In this document: one piece after another, positions 30,405 through 37,655 of the stretch
Numbering within the stretch: position 1 is the first letter of the stretch
How the letters are laid out: every line of letters starts with the position of its first letter
Origin: Streptomyces vinaceus
Lineage (GTDB): Bacteria; Actinomycetota; Actinomycetes; Streptomycetales; Streptomycetaceae
Direction of reading: 5' to 3'
Assembly (NCBI RefSeq): GCF_008704935.1
Contig: NZ_CP023692.1
Span: 5,707,501-5,771,500, forward strand
DNA: 64,000 nucleotides
The notes under the pieces: generated by a model
The model's database searches: none
What the model saw: the letters and a program-made list of their open reading frames with translations, nothing else
What the model was told of the DNA's origin: nothing
Translations under genes and position numbers: made by a program

Positions 30405-31480
30405 GGCAGGGGCTTCGGTGGGCGGTGTCGGTGGAGTGCGGGGTGTGACCCTGCGGGCAGGCCCGAAGCCGCCCATGGCCGCCGGGCTTGATGCCGGATG
30501 CGGCCTGCGGCCCGTCTTTCTCGCGCCTTACGACGCCCTGTCCGTCGTTCTGCTCCGTGTGCCCGCCCTGCGCGCGGCTTCTGGCCTCTGCCACTGTGGT
30601 GACGGTGGCTGATGCCGGCTTGGCGGCGGTTCCACGGCGCCCGGTATGCCGTTCTGCTCGTGCGTCCGCCGTACGGCGTCGGCTGCGGGCTTGGCCGTCG
30701 TGACGGTGGCCGGTGACGGGCAGGGGCTTCGGTGGGGCGGTGTCGGTGGGGTGCGGGGCGTGACCGCGCGGGCAGGCCCGAAGCCGCCCATGGCCTCCGG
30801 GCTTGACGCCGGATGCGGCCTGCGGCCCGTCCTTCCTGCGCCTTACGACGCCCCCGCCGTCGTTCTGTTCCGTGTGCCGCCCTGCGCGCCGTTTGCGGGT
30901 CCAGCCATCGCTGTGACGGTGCGGCTGGTGGGTCCTCGCGGCCGTGGTGGCCGGTGCCGTGGTCGGTCGAGAGACGGGCCGGTGGCGGTGGCAGGGGCTT
31001 TGGTGGGGCGGTGTCGGTGGAGTGTGGGGTGTGACCCTGCGGGCAGGCCCGAAGCCGCCCATGGCCGCCGGGCCTGATGCCGGATGCGGCCTGCGGCCCG
31101 TCCTTCCTGCGCCTTACGACGCCCCCGCCGTCGTTCTGTCCCGTGTGCCGCCCCGCGTGCCGTTTGCGGGTCCAGCCATCGCTGTGACGGTGCGGCTGGT
31201 GGGTCCTCGCGGCCGTGGTGGCCGGTGCCGTGGTCGGTCGAGAGACGGGCCGGTGACGGGCAGGGGCTTTGGTGGGGCGGTGTCGGTGGAGTGCGGGGCG
31301 TGACCGCGCGGGCAGGCCCGAAGCCGCCCATGGCCGCCGGGCTTGACGCCGGATGCGGCCTGCGGCCCGTCTTTCTCGCGCCTCACGACGCCCTGTCCGT
31401 CGTTCTGCTCCGTGTGCCCGCCCTGTGCGCCGCTTTGGCCTCTGCCCCCTGTGGTGACGGTGGCTGATGTCGACCTGGCG
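30405..31480. repeat. Four-copy tandem array, ~270-bp period
   Basis: Four imperfect copies begin at GGCAGGGGCTTYGGTGG: 30405, 30719, 30990 and 31259 (spacings 314, 271, 269). Each shares a core of about 165 bases including GGCCCGAAGCCGCCCATGGCC and GGATGCGGCCTGCGGCCCGT. Copies 2 and 3 share a further nearly identical block (30895-30983 and 31165-31253). The 9-mer GTGACGGTG recurs at 30599, 30700, 30913, 31184 and 31454. Divergence between copies suggests an old or maintained array rather than a recent duplication. Confidence 0.92.
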
Positions 31481-31654
31481 GTGATTTCGGGGCGGTGGAC
31501 CCTCTTACCCGTAGTGACCGGTGCCACAGTCGGCAGACGGGCCCGAGACGGGCGGTCGGGAGGCGGGAAGGGCGGGCCACCGGGCCTGCTTTGACTGCAC
31601 CCCGGTGGGGATGACACGCTCCCGCCCTGGCAGCTCCTGCCCCCTGCTCCGCGG

Positions 31655-31945
31655 GTCGGCTTGCTGCTTCCGCGCGGGTGGCTGCCGCCGTGTTCCGCCG
31701 ACTGACCTTCCGCTCCCGCGCAGGGTGGCTTCCGTCCTCCGGTCCACCGGTCGGCTTGCTGCTTCCGCGCGCGGGTGGCTGCCGCCCTGTTCCGCCGACT
31801 GACTTCCCGCTCCCGCGCCGGGCTGCTTCCGTCCTCCGGTCCGCCGGTCGGCTTGCCGCTTCCTTGCCTGGGTGGCTGCCGCCCCTGCTGCGCCGGTGGG
31901 CTTTCGCCCTTCGGTCCGCCGGGTGGCCTGCTGCTTCCGCTTCGG
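31655..31945. repeat. Second tandem array, ~96-bp period
   Basis: Units starting GTCGGCTTGCTGCTTCC occur at 31655, 31750 and 31847, with a degenerate fourth at about 31922. Each carries GGGTGGCTGCCGCC, CCGCCGACTGAC, CCCGCTCCCGCGC and TTCCGTCCTCCGGTCC. It is unrelated in sequence to the 270-bp array. The frame leading into scpA is open across it, which makes automated scpA starts unreliable. Confidence 0.88.
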
Positions 31946-32052
31946 CGGCTGCCGGGTTACGGGCGGGTCCGGGGGAGGGTGGGGGGCGGGGCGTGGCAGC
32001 CTTGGGGTGGCCCCGGCCGACCGTTAGCCCTTCCGTACCGCCTTGGACCCCC

Positions 32053-33201
32053 ATGCCCCCTCCCGTAGATCCCAGCCGCCCCGCCCGCCGCAGTCTGGGG
32101 CGCGGGCCGCGAGAGCCCCACGTACCCCCTGAGGGGCCCGCGGCGCCGGGGCCGGGCGAGGAGTCCGGTGAGGCCCCCGCGCCCGCGGAGGCCCCCACAG
32201 GGGCCCCGCAGGGGTCGGTGGAGGGCTTCGCCGAGGCTCCCGCGCCCGCCGAGGCCCCGCAGGAGCAGGTGGAGGGCTCCGCGGGGGTCCCCGCTCCCGC
32301 CGGGGCCCCGCAGGATGCGGTGGACGGTTTCGCCGAGGCCCCCGAGGCACCCGCGCCCGCGGAGGTACCCGCGCGCGTCGAGGCTCCCGCAGGGGCCTCG
32401 CAGGGCGACGGGCGGTTCACGTTGCGGCTCGCCAACTTCGAGGGGCCCTTCGACCTCCTGCTCCAGCTGATCTCCCGGCACAAGCTCGACGTCACCGAGG
32501 TGGCCCTCTCCAAGGTCACCGACGAGTTCATGGCGCACATCCGGGCCATGGGCCCCGACTGGGACCTCGACCAGACCACCGAGTTCCTCGTGGTCGCCGC
32601 GACCCTGCTCGACCTCAAGGCGGCCCGCCTGCTGCCCGCCGCCGAGGTCGAGGACGAGGCCGACCTCGCCCTGCTGGAGGCCCGCGACCTGCTCTTCGCC
32701 CGGCTGCTCCAGTACCGCGCGTACAAACAGATCGCCGAGATCTTCGAGCGGCGCGCCGAGAGCGAGGGCCGCCGCTACCCGCGCACCGTCGGCCTGGAGG
32801 ACCACCACGCCGAGCTCCTGCCCGAGGTCGTCATCAGCATCGGCGCCGAGGGGTTCGCCCGGCTCGCGGTCAAGGCGATGCAGCCCAAGGCGAAGCCCCA
32901 GGTCTACGTCGACCACATCCACGCCCCGCTGGTCAGCGTGCGGGAGCAGGCCGCCCTCGTGGTCGCCCTGCTCAAGACGCGCGGCGAGGCCACCTTCCAG
33001 GAGCTCACCGAGGACGCGGGCGACACCCTCACCGTCGTCGCGCGCTTCCTGGCGCTCCTGGAGCTCTACCGGGAGAAGGCGGTGGTCCTCGACCAGGAGG
33101 AGGCCCTGAAGACGCTGACCGTGCGCTGGAGCGGCGGGGACGGCGACGGGATGCCGACCGTCACCGACGAGTTCGACCGGATCGTGGAGGTCAAGGAGTG
33201 A
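32053..33201 (+). CDS. scpA: Segregation and condensation protein A
   Basis: Predicted 382-residue kleisin of the SMC-ScpAB condensin. Residues about 1-120 are an unusual Pro/Ala/Glu tract with internally repeated APAEAP / EGFAEAP-like units. The conserved fold starts FTLRLANFEGPFDLLLQLI and includes HKLDVTEVALSKVTDEFM, RYPRTVGLEDHHAELLPEVV and a C-terminal winged helix. The start is uncertain: ATG 32053 gives a reasonable N-terminus but has no clear ribosome site, and GTG 31993, in frame, has a G-rich stretch upstream. The frame stays open into the 96-bp repeats. Coupled to scpB by a GTGA overlap. Confidence 0.9.
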   Translation: MPPPVDPSRPARRSLGRGPREPHVPPEGPAAPGPGEESGEAPAPAEAPTGAPQGSVEGFAEAPAPAEAPQEQVEGSAGVPAPAGAPQDAVDGFAEAPEAPAPAEVPARVEAPAGASQGDGRFTLRLANFEGPFDLLLQLISRHKLDVTEVALSKVTDEFMAHIRAMGPDWDLDQTTEFLVVAATLLDLKAARLLPAAEVEDEADLALLEARDLLFARLLQYRAYKQIAEIFERRAESEGRRYPRTVGLEDHHAELLPEVVISIGAEGFARLAVKAMQPKAKPQVYVDHIHAPLVSVREQAALVVALLKTRGEATFQELTEDAGDTLTVVARFLALLELYREKAVVLDQEEALKTLTVRWSGGDGDGMPTVTDEFDRIVEVKE

Positions 33202-33830
33202 GTCAAGGGATGAGTGACGTGGTCGGGCTCGCGCTGAAGCCCGCCCTGGAGGCCGTCCTCATGGTCGTGGACGAGCCCGCGACCGAGGCGCACCTCGCCA
33301 AGGTGCTGGACCGCGCCCCGCGCGAGGTCGCGGACGCCCTGCGCGAGCTGGCGGACGAGTACACCGTCCAGGGGCGCGGCTTCGAGCTGCGGCTCGTCGC
33401 GGGCGGCTGGCGTTTCTACACGCGGGCGCAGTACGCGGCCGCCGTCGAGAGCTTCGTACTGGACGGCCAGCAGGCCCGGCTGACCCAGGCTGCCCTGGAG
33501 ACGCTGGCGGTGGTCGCGTACCGCCAGCCGGTGAGCCGTTCGCGGGTCTCGGCGGTCCGCGGAGTGAACTGTGACGGGGTCATGCGGACCCTGCTCCAGC
33601 GCGGTCTGGTGGCCGAGGCGGGCACGGAACCCGAAACAGGTGCGATCCTGTACAGGACGACGAACTACTTTCTGGAGCGGATGGGCCTGCGCGGCCTGGA
33701 CGAGCTCCCGGAGCTCGCGCCCTTCCTCCCCGAGGCGGACGCGATCGAAGCCGATACGCAAGAGGGTGTTCCGTCGTTCGATCCGGATGCACCGGATACC
33801 GATGAAGACGACAAGACGACGGAACTTTGA
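33198..33830 (+). CDS. scpB: Segregation and condensation protein B
   Basis: Predicted 210-residue ScpB, the winged-helix dimer that binds ScpA in the SMC complex. Conserved pieces are ALEAVLMVVDEPATEAHLA (first wing), AALETLAVVAYRQPVSRSRV and VRGVNCDGVMRTLLQRGLV (second wing), and TNYFLERMGLRGLDELPELAPFLP. An acidic tail ends it. GTG 33198 overlaps the scpA stop, and its own stop overlaps the ATG of rluB (TGATG), so the three are translationally linked. Confidence 0.95.
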   Translation: MSQGMSDVVGLALKPALEAVLMVVDEPATEAHLAKVLDRAPREVADALRELADEYTVQGRGFELRLVAGGWRFYTRAQYAAAVESFVLDGQQARLTQAALETLAVVAYRQPVSRSRVSAVRGVNCDGVMRTLLQRGLVAEAGTEPETGAILYRTTNYFLERMGLRGLDELPELAPFLPEADAIEADTQEGVPSFDPDAPDTDEDDKTTEL

Positions 33831-35116
33831 TGCGAAGCAGCGGCAACGGCAACGGTGGCGGCAACAGGAACAGCGGCGGCGGCGGTGGCGGGCGCGGTAA
33901 CAGCCGCGGCGGCTCCTCCTCCGGCGGCGGTGGCTACCGCGGCGGCGGCTCCTCCGGCGGAGGCGGCCAGCGCGGCGGCTCCGGCGGCGGTGGCTACCGC
34001 GGTGGCAGCTCCTCCGGCGGCGGCTACGGCGGCGGCTCCGGCTCGGGCGCCCCGCGCGACCGGGACCGCGACCAGGCCCCGCAGCGCCCCCGCAACCCCC
34101 GCCCCGAGGAGCGTCGCTACGACGTGGGCCCCGAGGGCGAGCGCAGCCGCGGCGGCGGTGCCAACGCCGGTCGCGGCGGTGCCCGCGGTGACGCGGCGCG
34201 CGGTGGTGCCAAGGGCGGTCCCCGCACCTCCAAGACCCCCGGCATCGGCGGGGCCGGCGGCCCGCGCCGCGGCCCCGGCAGCCGTAGCGGCCAGTCCCGC
34301 CCCCGCGAGCTGGACGCGCGGATCGAGGAGCGCGTGCGCGACCGGTACGCCGACAAGCCCGTGATCAAGACCCCGAAGACCTTCCCTGGCGCCGAGCAGG
34401 AGGGCGAGCGCCTGCAGAAGGTGCTCGCGCGGGCCGGCATGGGCTCGCGCCGCGCGTGCGAGGAGCTCATCGAGCAGGCCCGCGTCGAGGTCAACGGCGA
34501 GATCGTGCTGGAGCAGGGCAAGCGCGTCCAGCCGAAGGACGAGATCAAGGTGGACGGCCTGACGGTCGCCACCCAGTCGTACCTGTTCTTCGCGCTGAAC
34601 AAGCCGGCCGGTGTCGTCTCCACCATGGAGGACCCGGACGGCCGCCAGTGCCTGGGCGACTACGTCACCAACCGTGAGACGCGTCTCTTCCACGTCGGCC
34701 GGCTCGACACGGAGACCGAGGGCATCATCCTGCTCACCAACCACGGCGAGCTGGCCCACCGCCTCACGCACCCGAAGTACGGCGTGAAGAAGACGTACGT
34801 GGCCGCCATCACCGGCTCGCTGCCGCGCGACATCGGCAAGCGCCTCAAGGACGGCATCGAGCTGGAGGACGGCTGGGCCCGCGCCGACAACTTCCGCGTC
34901 CTGGACCAGGTCGGCAAGAACTACATGGTCGAGGTGACCCTCCACGAGGGCCGCAAGCACATCGTCCGCCGCATGCTCTCCGAGGCGGGCTTCCCCGTCG
35001 ACAAGCTCGTCCGGACCTCCTTCGGTCCCATCGAGCTGGGCGACCAGAAGTCCGGCTGGCTGCGCCGCCTGACCAACACCGAGGTCGGCATGCTCATGCG
35101 CGAGGTCGGTCTGTAA
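33830..35116 (+). CDS. RluB-type rRNA pseudouridine synthase with Gly-rich N-terminal extension
   Basis: Predicted 428-residue protein. Residues 1-140 or so are Gly/Ser/Arg low complexity (GGGGYRGG-like units, then Arg-rich). An S4 domain at about 192-240 (LQKVLARAGMGSRRACEELI) and the RsuA/RluB catalytic domain follow, with the catalytic Asp in GRLDTETEG near residue 292. RluB-type enzymes modify 23S U2605 (E. coli numbering) or neighbouring sites. ATG 33830 overlaps the scpB stop; TTG 33827 adds one residue. The disordered leader recalls the RGG protein at 3028. Confidence 0.93.
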   Translation: MRSSGNGNGGGNRNSGGGGGGRGNSRGGSSSGGGGYRGGGSSGGGGQRGGSGGGGYRGGSSSGGGYGGGSGSGAPRDRDRDQAPQRPRNPRPEERRYDVGPEGERSRGGGANAGRGGARGDAARGGAKGGPRTSKTPGIGGAGGPRRGPGSRSGQSRPRELDARIEERVRDRYADKPVIKTPKTFPGAEQEGERLQKVLARAGMGSRRACEELIEQARVEVNGEIVLEQGKRVQPKDEIKVDGLTVATQSYLFFALNKPAGVVSTMEDPDGRQCLGDYVTNRETRLFHVGRLDTETEGIILLTNHGELAHRLTHPKYGVKKTYVAAITGSLPRDIGKRLKDGIELEDGWARADNFRVLDQVGKNYMVEVTLHEGRKHIVRRMLSEAGFPVDKLVRTSFGPIELGDQKSGWLRRLTNTEVGMLMREVGL

Positions 35117-35135
35117 GCCCCTCCCGGCGGTTCGG

Positions 35136-35173
35136 AAAGCCCGCAGTGCCCTCGTGGCACTGCGGGCTTTTTC
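35136..35173 (+). terminator. Terminator of the scpA-scpB-rluB operon
   Basis: Perfect 15-bp stem AAAGCCCGCAGTGCC (35136-35150) with GGCACTGCGGGCTTT (35156-35170), loop CTCGT, then TTC after a TTT foot. Confidence 0.92.
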
Positions 35174-35175
35174 GC

Positions 35176-35205
35176 TTGTCAGGGACCCCACCCCCTGTTT
35201 ATAGT
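35176..35205 (+). promoter_or_regulatory. Promoter of the NAD salvage operon
   Basis: TTGTCA (35176-35181), an exact 18-base spacer, TATAGT (35200-35205): each hexamer is one base off TTGACA/TATAAT. The -10 lies inside the NrtR-like palindrome. The predicted transcript start near 35212 rules out the upstream ATG at 35210 as the pnuC start. Confidence 0.8.
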
Positions 35206-35220
35206 CAGGATGACTATTAA
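35198..35220 (+). promoter_or_regulatory. NrtR-type operator palindrome
   Basis: TTTATAGTCA-GGA-TGACTATTAA: half-sites TATAGTCA and TGACTATT are inverted with a 3-base spacer and one mismatch. It overlaps the promoter -10 and lies 22 bases before the pnuC ATG. nrtR is the third gene of the operon, so feedback control of NAD salvage is expected. Confidence 0.75.
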
Positions 35221-35242
35221 AGAACGAGGGGGGTCGGCCGTC

Positions 35243-35839
35243 ATGAGCTGGACCGAAATCCTGGGCTTCGCCACCGGAGCCCTGTGCGTCTGGCTCGTCG
35301 CCCGGCAGCACGTGGCGAACTGGCCGATCGGCATCGCCAACAACGTCTTCTTCATCGTGCTGTTCGCCCAGTCCGGCCTGTACGCCGACGCCGGGCTCCA
35401 GATCGTCTTCATCGCCCTCGCCGCGTACGGCTGGTGGTCCTGGACCCACGGGGGTGGACCAGGAACCGCCGAGGCCCTGCCGGTGCGCCGCACCACGCGC
35501 ACCGAATGGGCCGTGCTGGCCGCGGCGGGGGCGGTGGGGGTGCTCGCGCTCACGCTCCTGCTGGGCCGGGTCACCGACTCCACCGTCCCCTTCTGGGACG
35601 CGCTGACCACCGGGCTCTCGCTCATGGCCACCTACGGCCAGTGCCGCAAACTGGTCGAGTCCTGGTGGCTGTGGATCGCCGCCGACCTCGTGTACATCCC
35701 GCTGTACGCCTACAAGGGGCTGTACCTGACCTCGGCCCTGTACGTCGGCTTCCTCGCGCTCTGCGTGGTCGGCCTGCTCGGCTGGCGCCGTACGCTGCCG
35801 GCGCGCGGCGCCCGTACGGCGGCGGAGGCGGCCGCATGA
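35243..35839 (+). CDS. pnuC: Nicotinamide riboside/mononucleotide transporter PnuC
   Basis: Predicted 198-residue membrane protein with about six or seven helices. PnuC signatures are NWPIGIANNVFFIVLF near residue 30, YGWWSWTHGG and ESWWLWIAADLVYIPLYAYKG (the WxW substrate-pocket motif) near 150. PnuC facilitates uptake of nicotinamide riboside, which the next gene product is expected to phosphorylate. ATG 35243 follows a GA/G-rich ribosome site (ACGAGGGGGG). It is first in a four-gene operon with stop-start overlaps. Confidence 0.93.
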   Translation: MSWTEILGFATGALCVWLVARQHVANWPIGIANNVFFIVLFAQSGLYADAGLQIVFIALAAYGWWSWTHGGGPGTAEALPVRRTTRTEWAVLAAAGAVGVLALTLLLGRVTDSTVPFWDALTTGLSLMATYGQCRKLVESWWLWIAADLVYIPLYAYKGLYLTSALYVGFLALCVVGLLGWRRTLPARGARTAAEAAA

Positions 35840-36924
35840 GCGACGAGCGGCGGTACGCCCACGGGCTGGTCCTCGGCAAGTTCTACCCGCCGCACGCCGG
35901 CCACCACCACCTGGTGCGCACCGCCCAGGAGCGGTGCGAGCGGCTGACCGTACTGGTGTGCGCGGCCTCGGTGGAGTCCGTGCCGCTCGCCGACCGGGTG
36001 GCCTGGATGCGCGAGGCGCACCCGGGGGCCGAGGTCGTCGGCGCGGTCGACGACATCCCGGTCGACCTGCACGACCCGGCGGTCTGGGAGGCGCACATGG
36101 CGGTCTTCCGGGGCGCGGTGCCGCAGCGCGTGGACGCCGTCTTCACTTCGGAGGAGTACGGGACGGAGCTCGCCCGGCGGTTCGGCGCCGAGGAGGTCCG
36201 CGTGGACCCGGGGCGGACCCGCTTCCCCGTCTCCGGTACGGCGGTACGGGCGGACCCGGCCCGGAACTGGGAGTTCCTGGGCCCGGGCGTACGGGCGGCC
36301 CTGACCCGGCGCATCGTCGTGCTCGGCGCCGAGTCCACCGGTACGACCACCCTGTCGCGGGCGCTCGCGGCGCACTACCGGGCGCGCGGCGGAGTGTGGG
36401 CCGGAACGGGCTGGGTCGCGGAGTACGGGCGCGCGTACAGCGAGGAGAAGCTCGCGGCGGCGCGGGCGGCGGACCCGGCGGCCACCTGGGAGGACGTGTC
36501 CTTCGGGTCGGAGGAGTTCCCGGTGATCGCGCGGCGGCAGGACGCGGAGGAGGAGCGGGCGGCCCGGGCGGGTTCACCGGTGCTGATCTGCGACACCGAC
36601 TCCTTCGCGACCGGCATCTGGCACGAGCGGTACACGGGGGGCCGCAGCGAGGAGGTCGAGAAGATCGCCGCGCTGACACACCGGGACCTCTACCTGCTCA
36701 CGCACCACGCGGACGTGCCCTTCGAGGACGACGGGCTGCGCGACGGCGAGCACCTGAGGCCCTGGATGACGGAACGCTTCCGCGCGGAACTCACGGCCAC
36801 CGGCAGGCCCTTCCTGGTCGTGCGCGGTGACCGCGAGGCGCGGCTGGCGCAGGCCGTCGAGGCGGTCGACGCACTGCTGGCCGGCGGCTGGCACTTCGCG
36901 GACCCGCTGCCGGAGCACCGATGA
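35836..36924 (+). CDS. nadR: NadR-like NMN adenylyltransferase / ribosylnicotinamide kinase
   Basis: Predicted 362-residue bifunctional NAD-salvage protein without the N-terminal HTH of enterobacterial NadR. The nucleotidyltransferase domain has GKFYPPHAGHHHLV (HxGH motif) near residue 15 and VSGTAVRADP near 130. The kinase domain starts RRIVVLGAESTGTTTLSRAL near residue 155 and has YGRAYSEE and ICDTDSFATGIWHERY. Its P-loop reads GAESTGTTT, with Thr where the Walker A Lys is expected, so kinase activity needs checking. ATG overlaps the pnuC stop (ATGA) and its own stop overlaps nrtR. Confidence 0.92.
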   Translation: MSDERRYAHGLVLGKFYPPHAGHHHLVRTAQERCERLTVLVCAASVESVPLADRVAWMREAHPGAEVVGAVDDIPVDLHDPAVWEAHMAVFRGAVPQRVDAVFTSEEYGTELARRFGAEEVRVDPGRTRFPVSGTAVRADPARNWEFLGPGVRAALTRRIVVLGAESTGTTTLSRALAAHYRARGGVWAGTGWVAEYGRAYSEEKLAAARAADPAATWEDVSFGSEEFPVIARRQDAEEERAARAGSPVLICDTDSFATGIWHERYTGGRSEEVEKIAALTHRDLYLLTHHADVPFEDDGLRDGEHLRPWMTERFRAELTATGRPFLVVRGDREARLAQAVEAVDALLAGGWHFADPLPEHR

Positions 36925-37655
36925 CGACGGCGGCCTACGACCCGCACGCCTTCGAGCCGTTCGCGGTGACGGTGGACCTGGCGGTGTTCACCGTCCGGGG
37001 CGGGGCGCTGCACGTCCTGCTGATCCGGCGCGGGCAGGAGCCGTACGAGGGGGCCTGGGCGCTCCCCGGCGGCTTCGTGCTCCCGAGGGAGTCCGCGGAG
37101 ACCGCGGCCCGCCGGGAACTGGCCGAGGAGACCGGCCTGTCGGAGGCGGTCGTCGCGGGGCTGCACCTGGAGCAGCTGCGCACGTACAGCGATCCGGACC
37201 GCGATCCGCGGATGCGGGTGGTCTCGGTGGCCTTCACCGCCCTGGTGCCGGACATGCCGGAGCCGGCGGCGGAGGGCGGCGGGGACGCGGCGCAGGCGCG
37301 CTGGGTACCGGTGGGGGAGGCGGCCGGCCTGGCCTTCGACCACGGGCCGATCCTGGCGGACGCCCGGTCCCGGGTCGGCGCGAAGCTGGAGTACACCTGC
37401 CTGGCCACGGGGTTCTGCCCGCCCGAATTCACCCTCGGGGAGCTCCAGTCGGTCTACGAGACCGTCTGGGGCACCGCCCTGGACCGGCCCAACTTCCGCC
37501 GCAAGGTGCTGGCGACCCCGGGCTTCGTCGAGGCCGTGCCGGGTGCGGCCCGGCTGACCGGAGGGCGGGGGAAACCGGCCGCGCTGTACCGGGCGGGCCC
37601 GGCGACCGCCCTCCACCCGCCCCTGCTCCGCCCCACGGAAGGACACGCGAAATGA
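36921..37655 (+). CDS. nrtR: NrtR-type Nudix transcriptional regulator of NAD metabolism
   Basis: Predicted 244-residue protein with an N-terminal Nudix domain and C-terminal winged helix, the NrtR architecture. The Nudix box is complete (GFVLPRE...RRELAEETGL), so it may still hydrolyse ADP-ribose rather than only sense it. The DNA-binding part is PPEFTLGELQSVYETVWG followed by NFRRKVLATPGFV. NrtR proteins repress NAD genes, with ADP-ribose as effector. The palindrome at 35198-35220 is the obvious site. ATGA overlaps on both sides. Confidence 0.92.
   Translation: MTTAAYDPHAFEPFAVTVDLAVFTVRGGALHVLLIRRGQEPYEGAWALPGGFVLPRESAETAARRELAEETGLSEAVVAGLHLEQLRTYSDPDRDPRMRVVSVAFTALVPDMPEPAAEGGGDAAQARWVPVGEAAGLAFDHGPILADARSRVGAKLEYTCLATGFCPPEFTLGELQSVYETVWGTALDRPNFRRKVLATPGFVEAVPGAARLTGGRGKPAALYRAGPATALHPPLLRPTEGHAK

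Larger units (their letters stand above)
30263..32052. other. Repeat-filled non-coding spacer between RHH-like gene and scpA
   Basis: About 1.8 kb with no gene I can support, inside what would otherwise be one operon. It contains two unrelated tandem arrays (next two entries). Open frames on both strands cross it, but no single frame continues through all copies, and third-position G/C looks lower than in the neighbouring genes on either strand. Confidence 0.75.

Noticed and set aside
30085..31062. Minus-strand 325-codon ORF through the repeat array
   Set aside because: Repeated peptide units look protein-like, but the frame is not kept across all four copies. Rare codons are more frequent than in neighbours, and it overlaps the RHH-like gene. 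Kept only as an alternative explanation for the array.
30405..31945. CRISPR array
   Set aside because: Units are about 270 and 96 bases, diverged, with no short constant repeats separated by unique spacers and no cas genes nearby.
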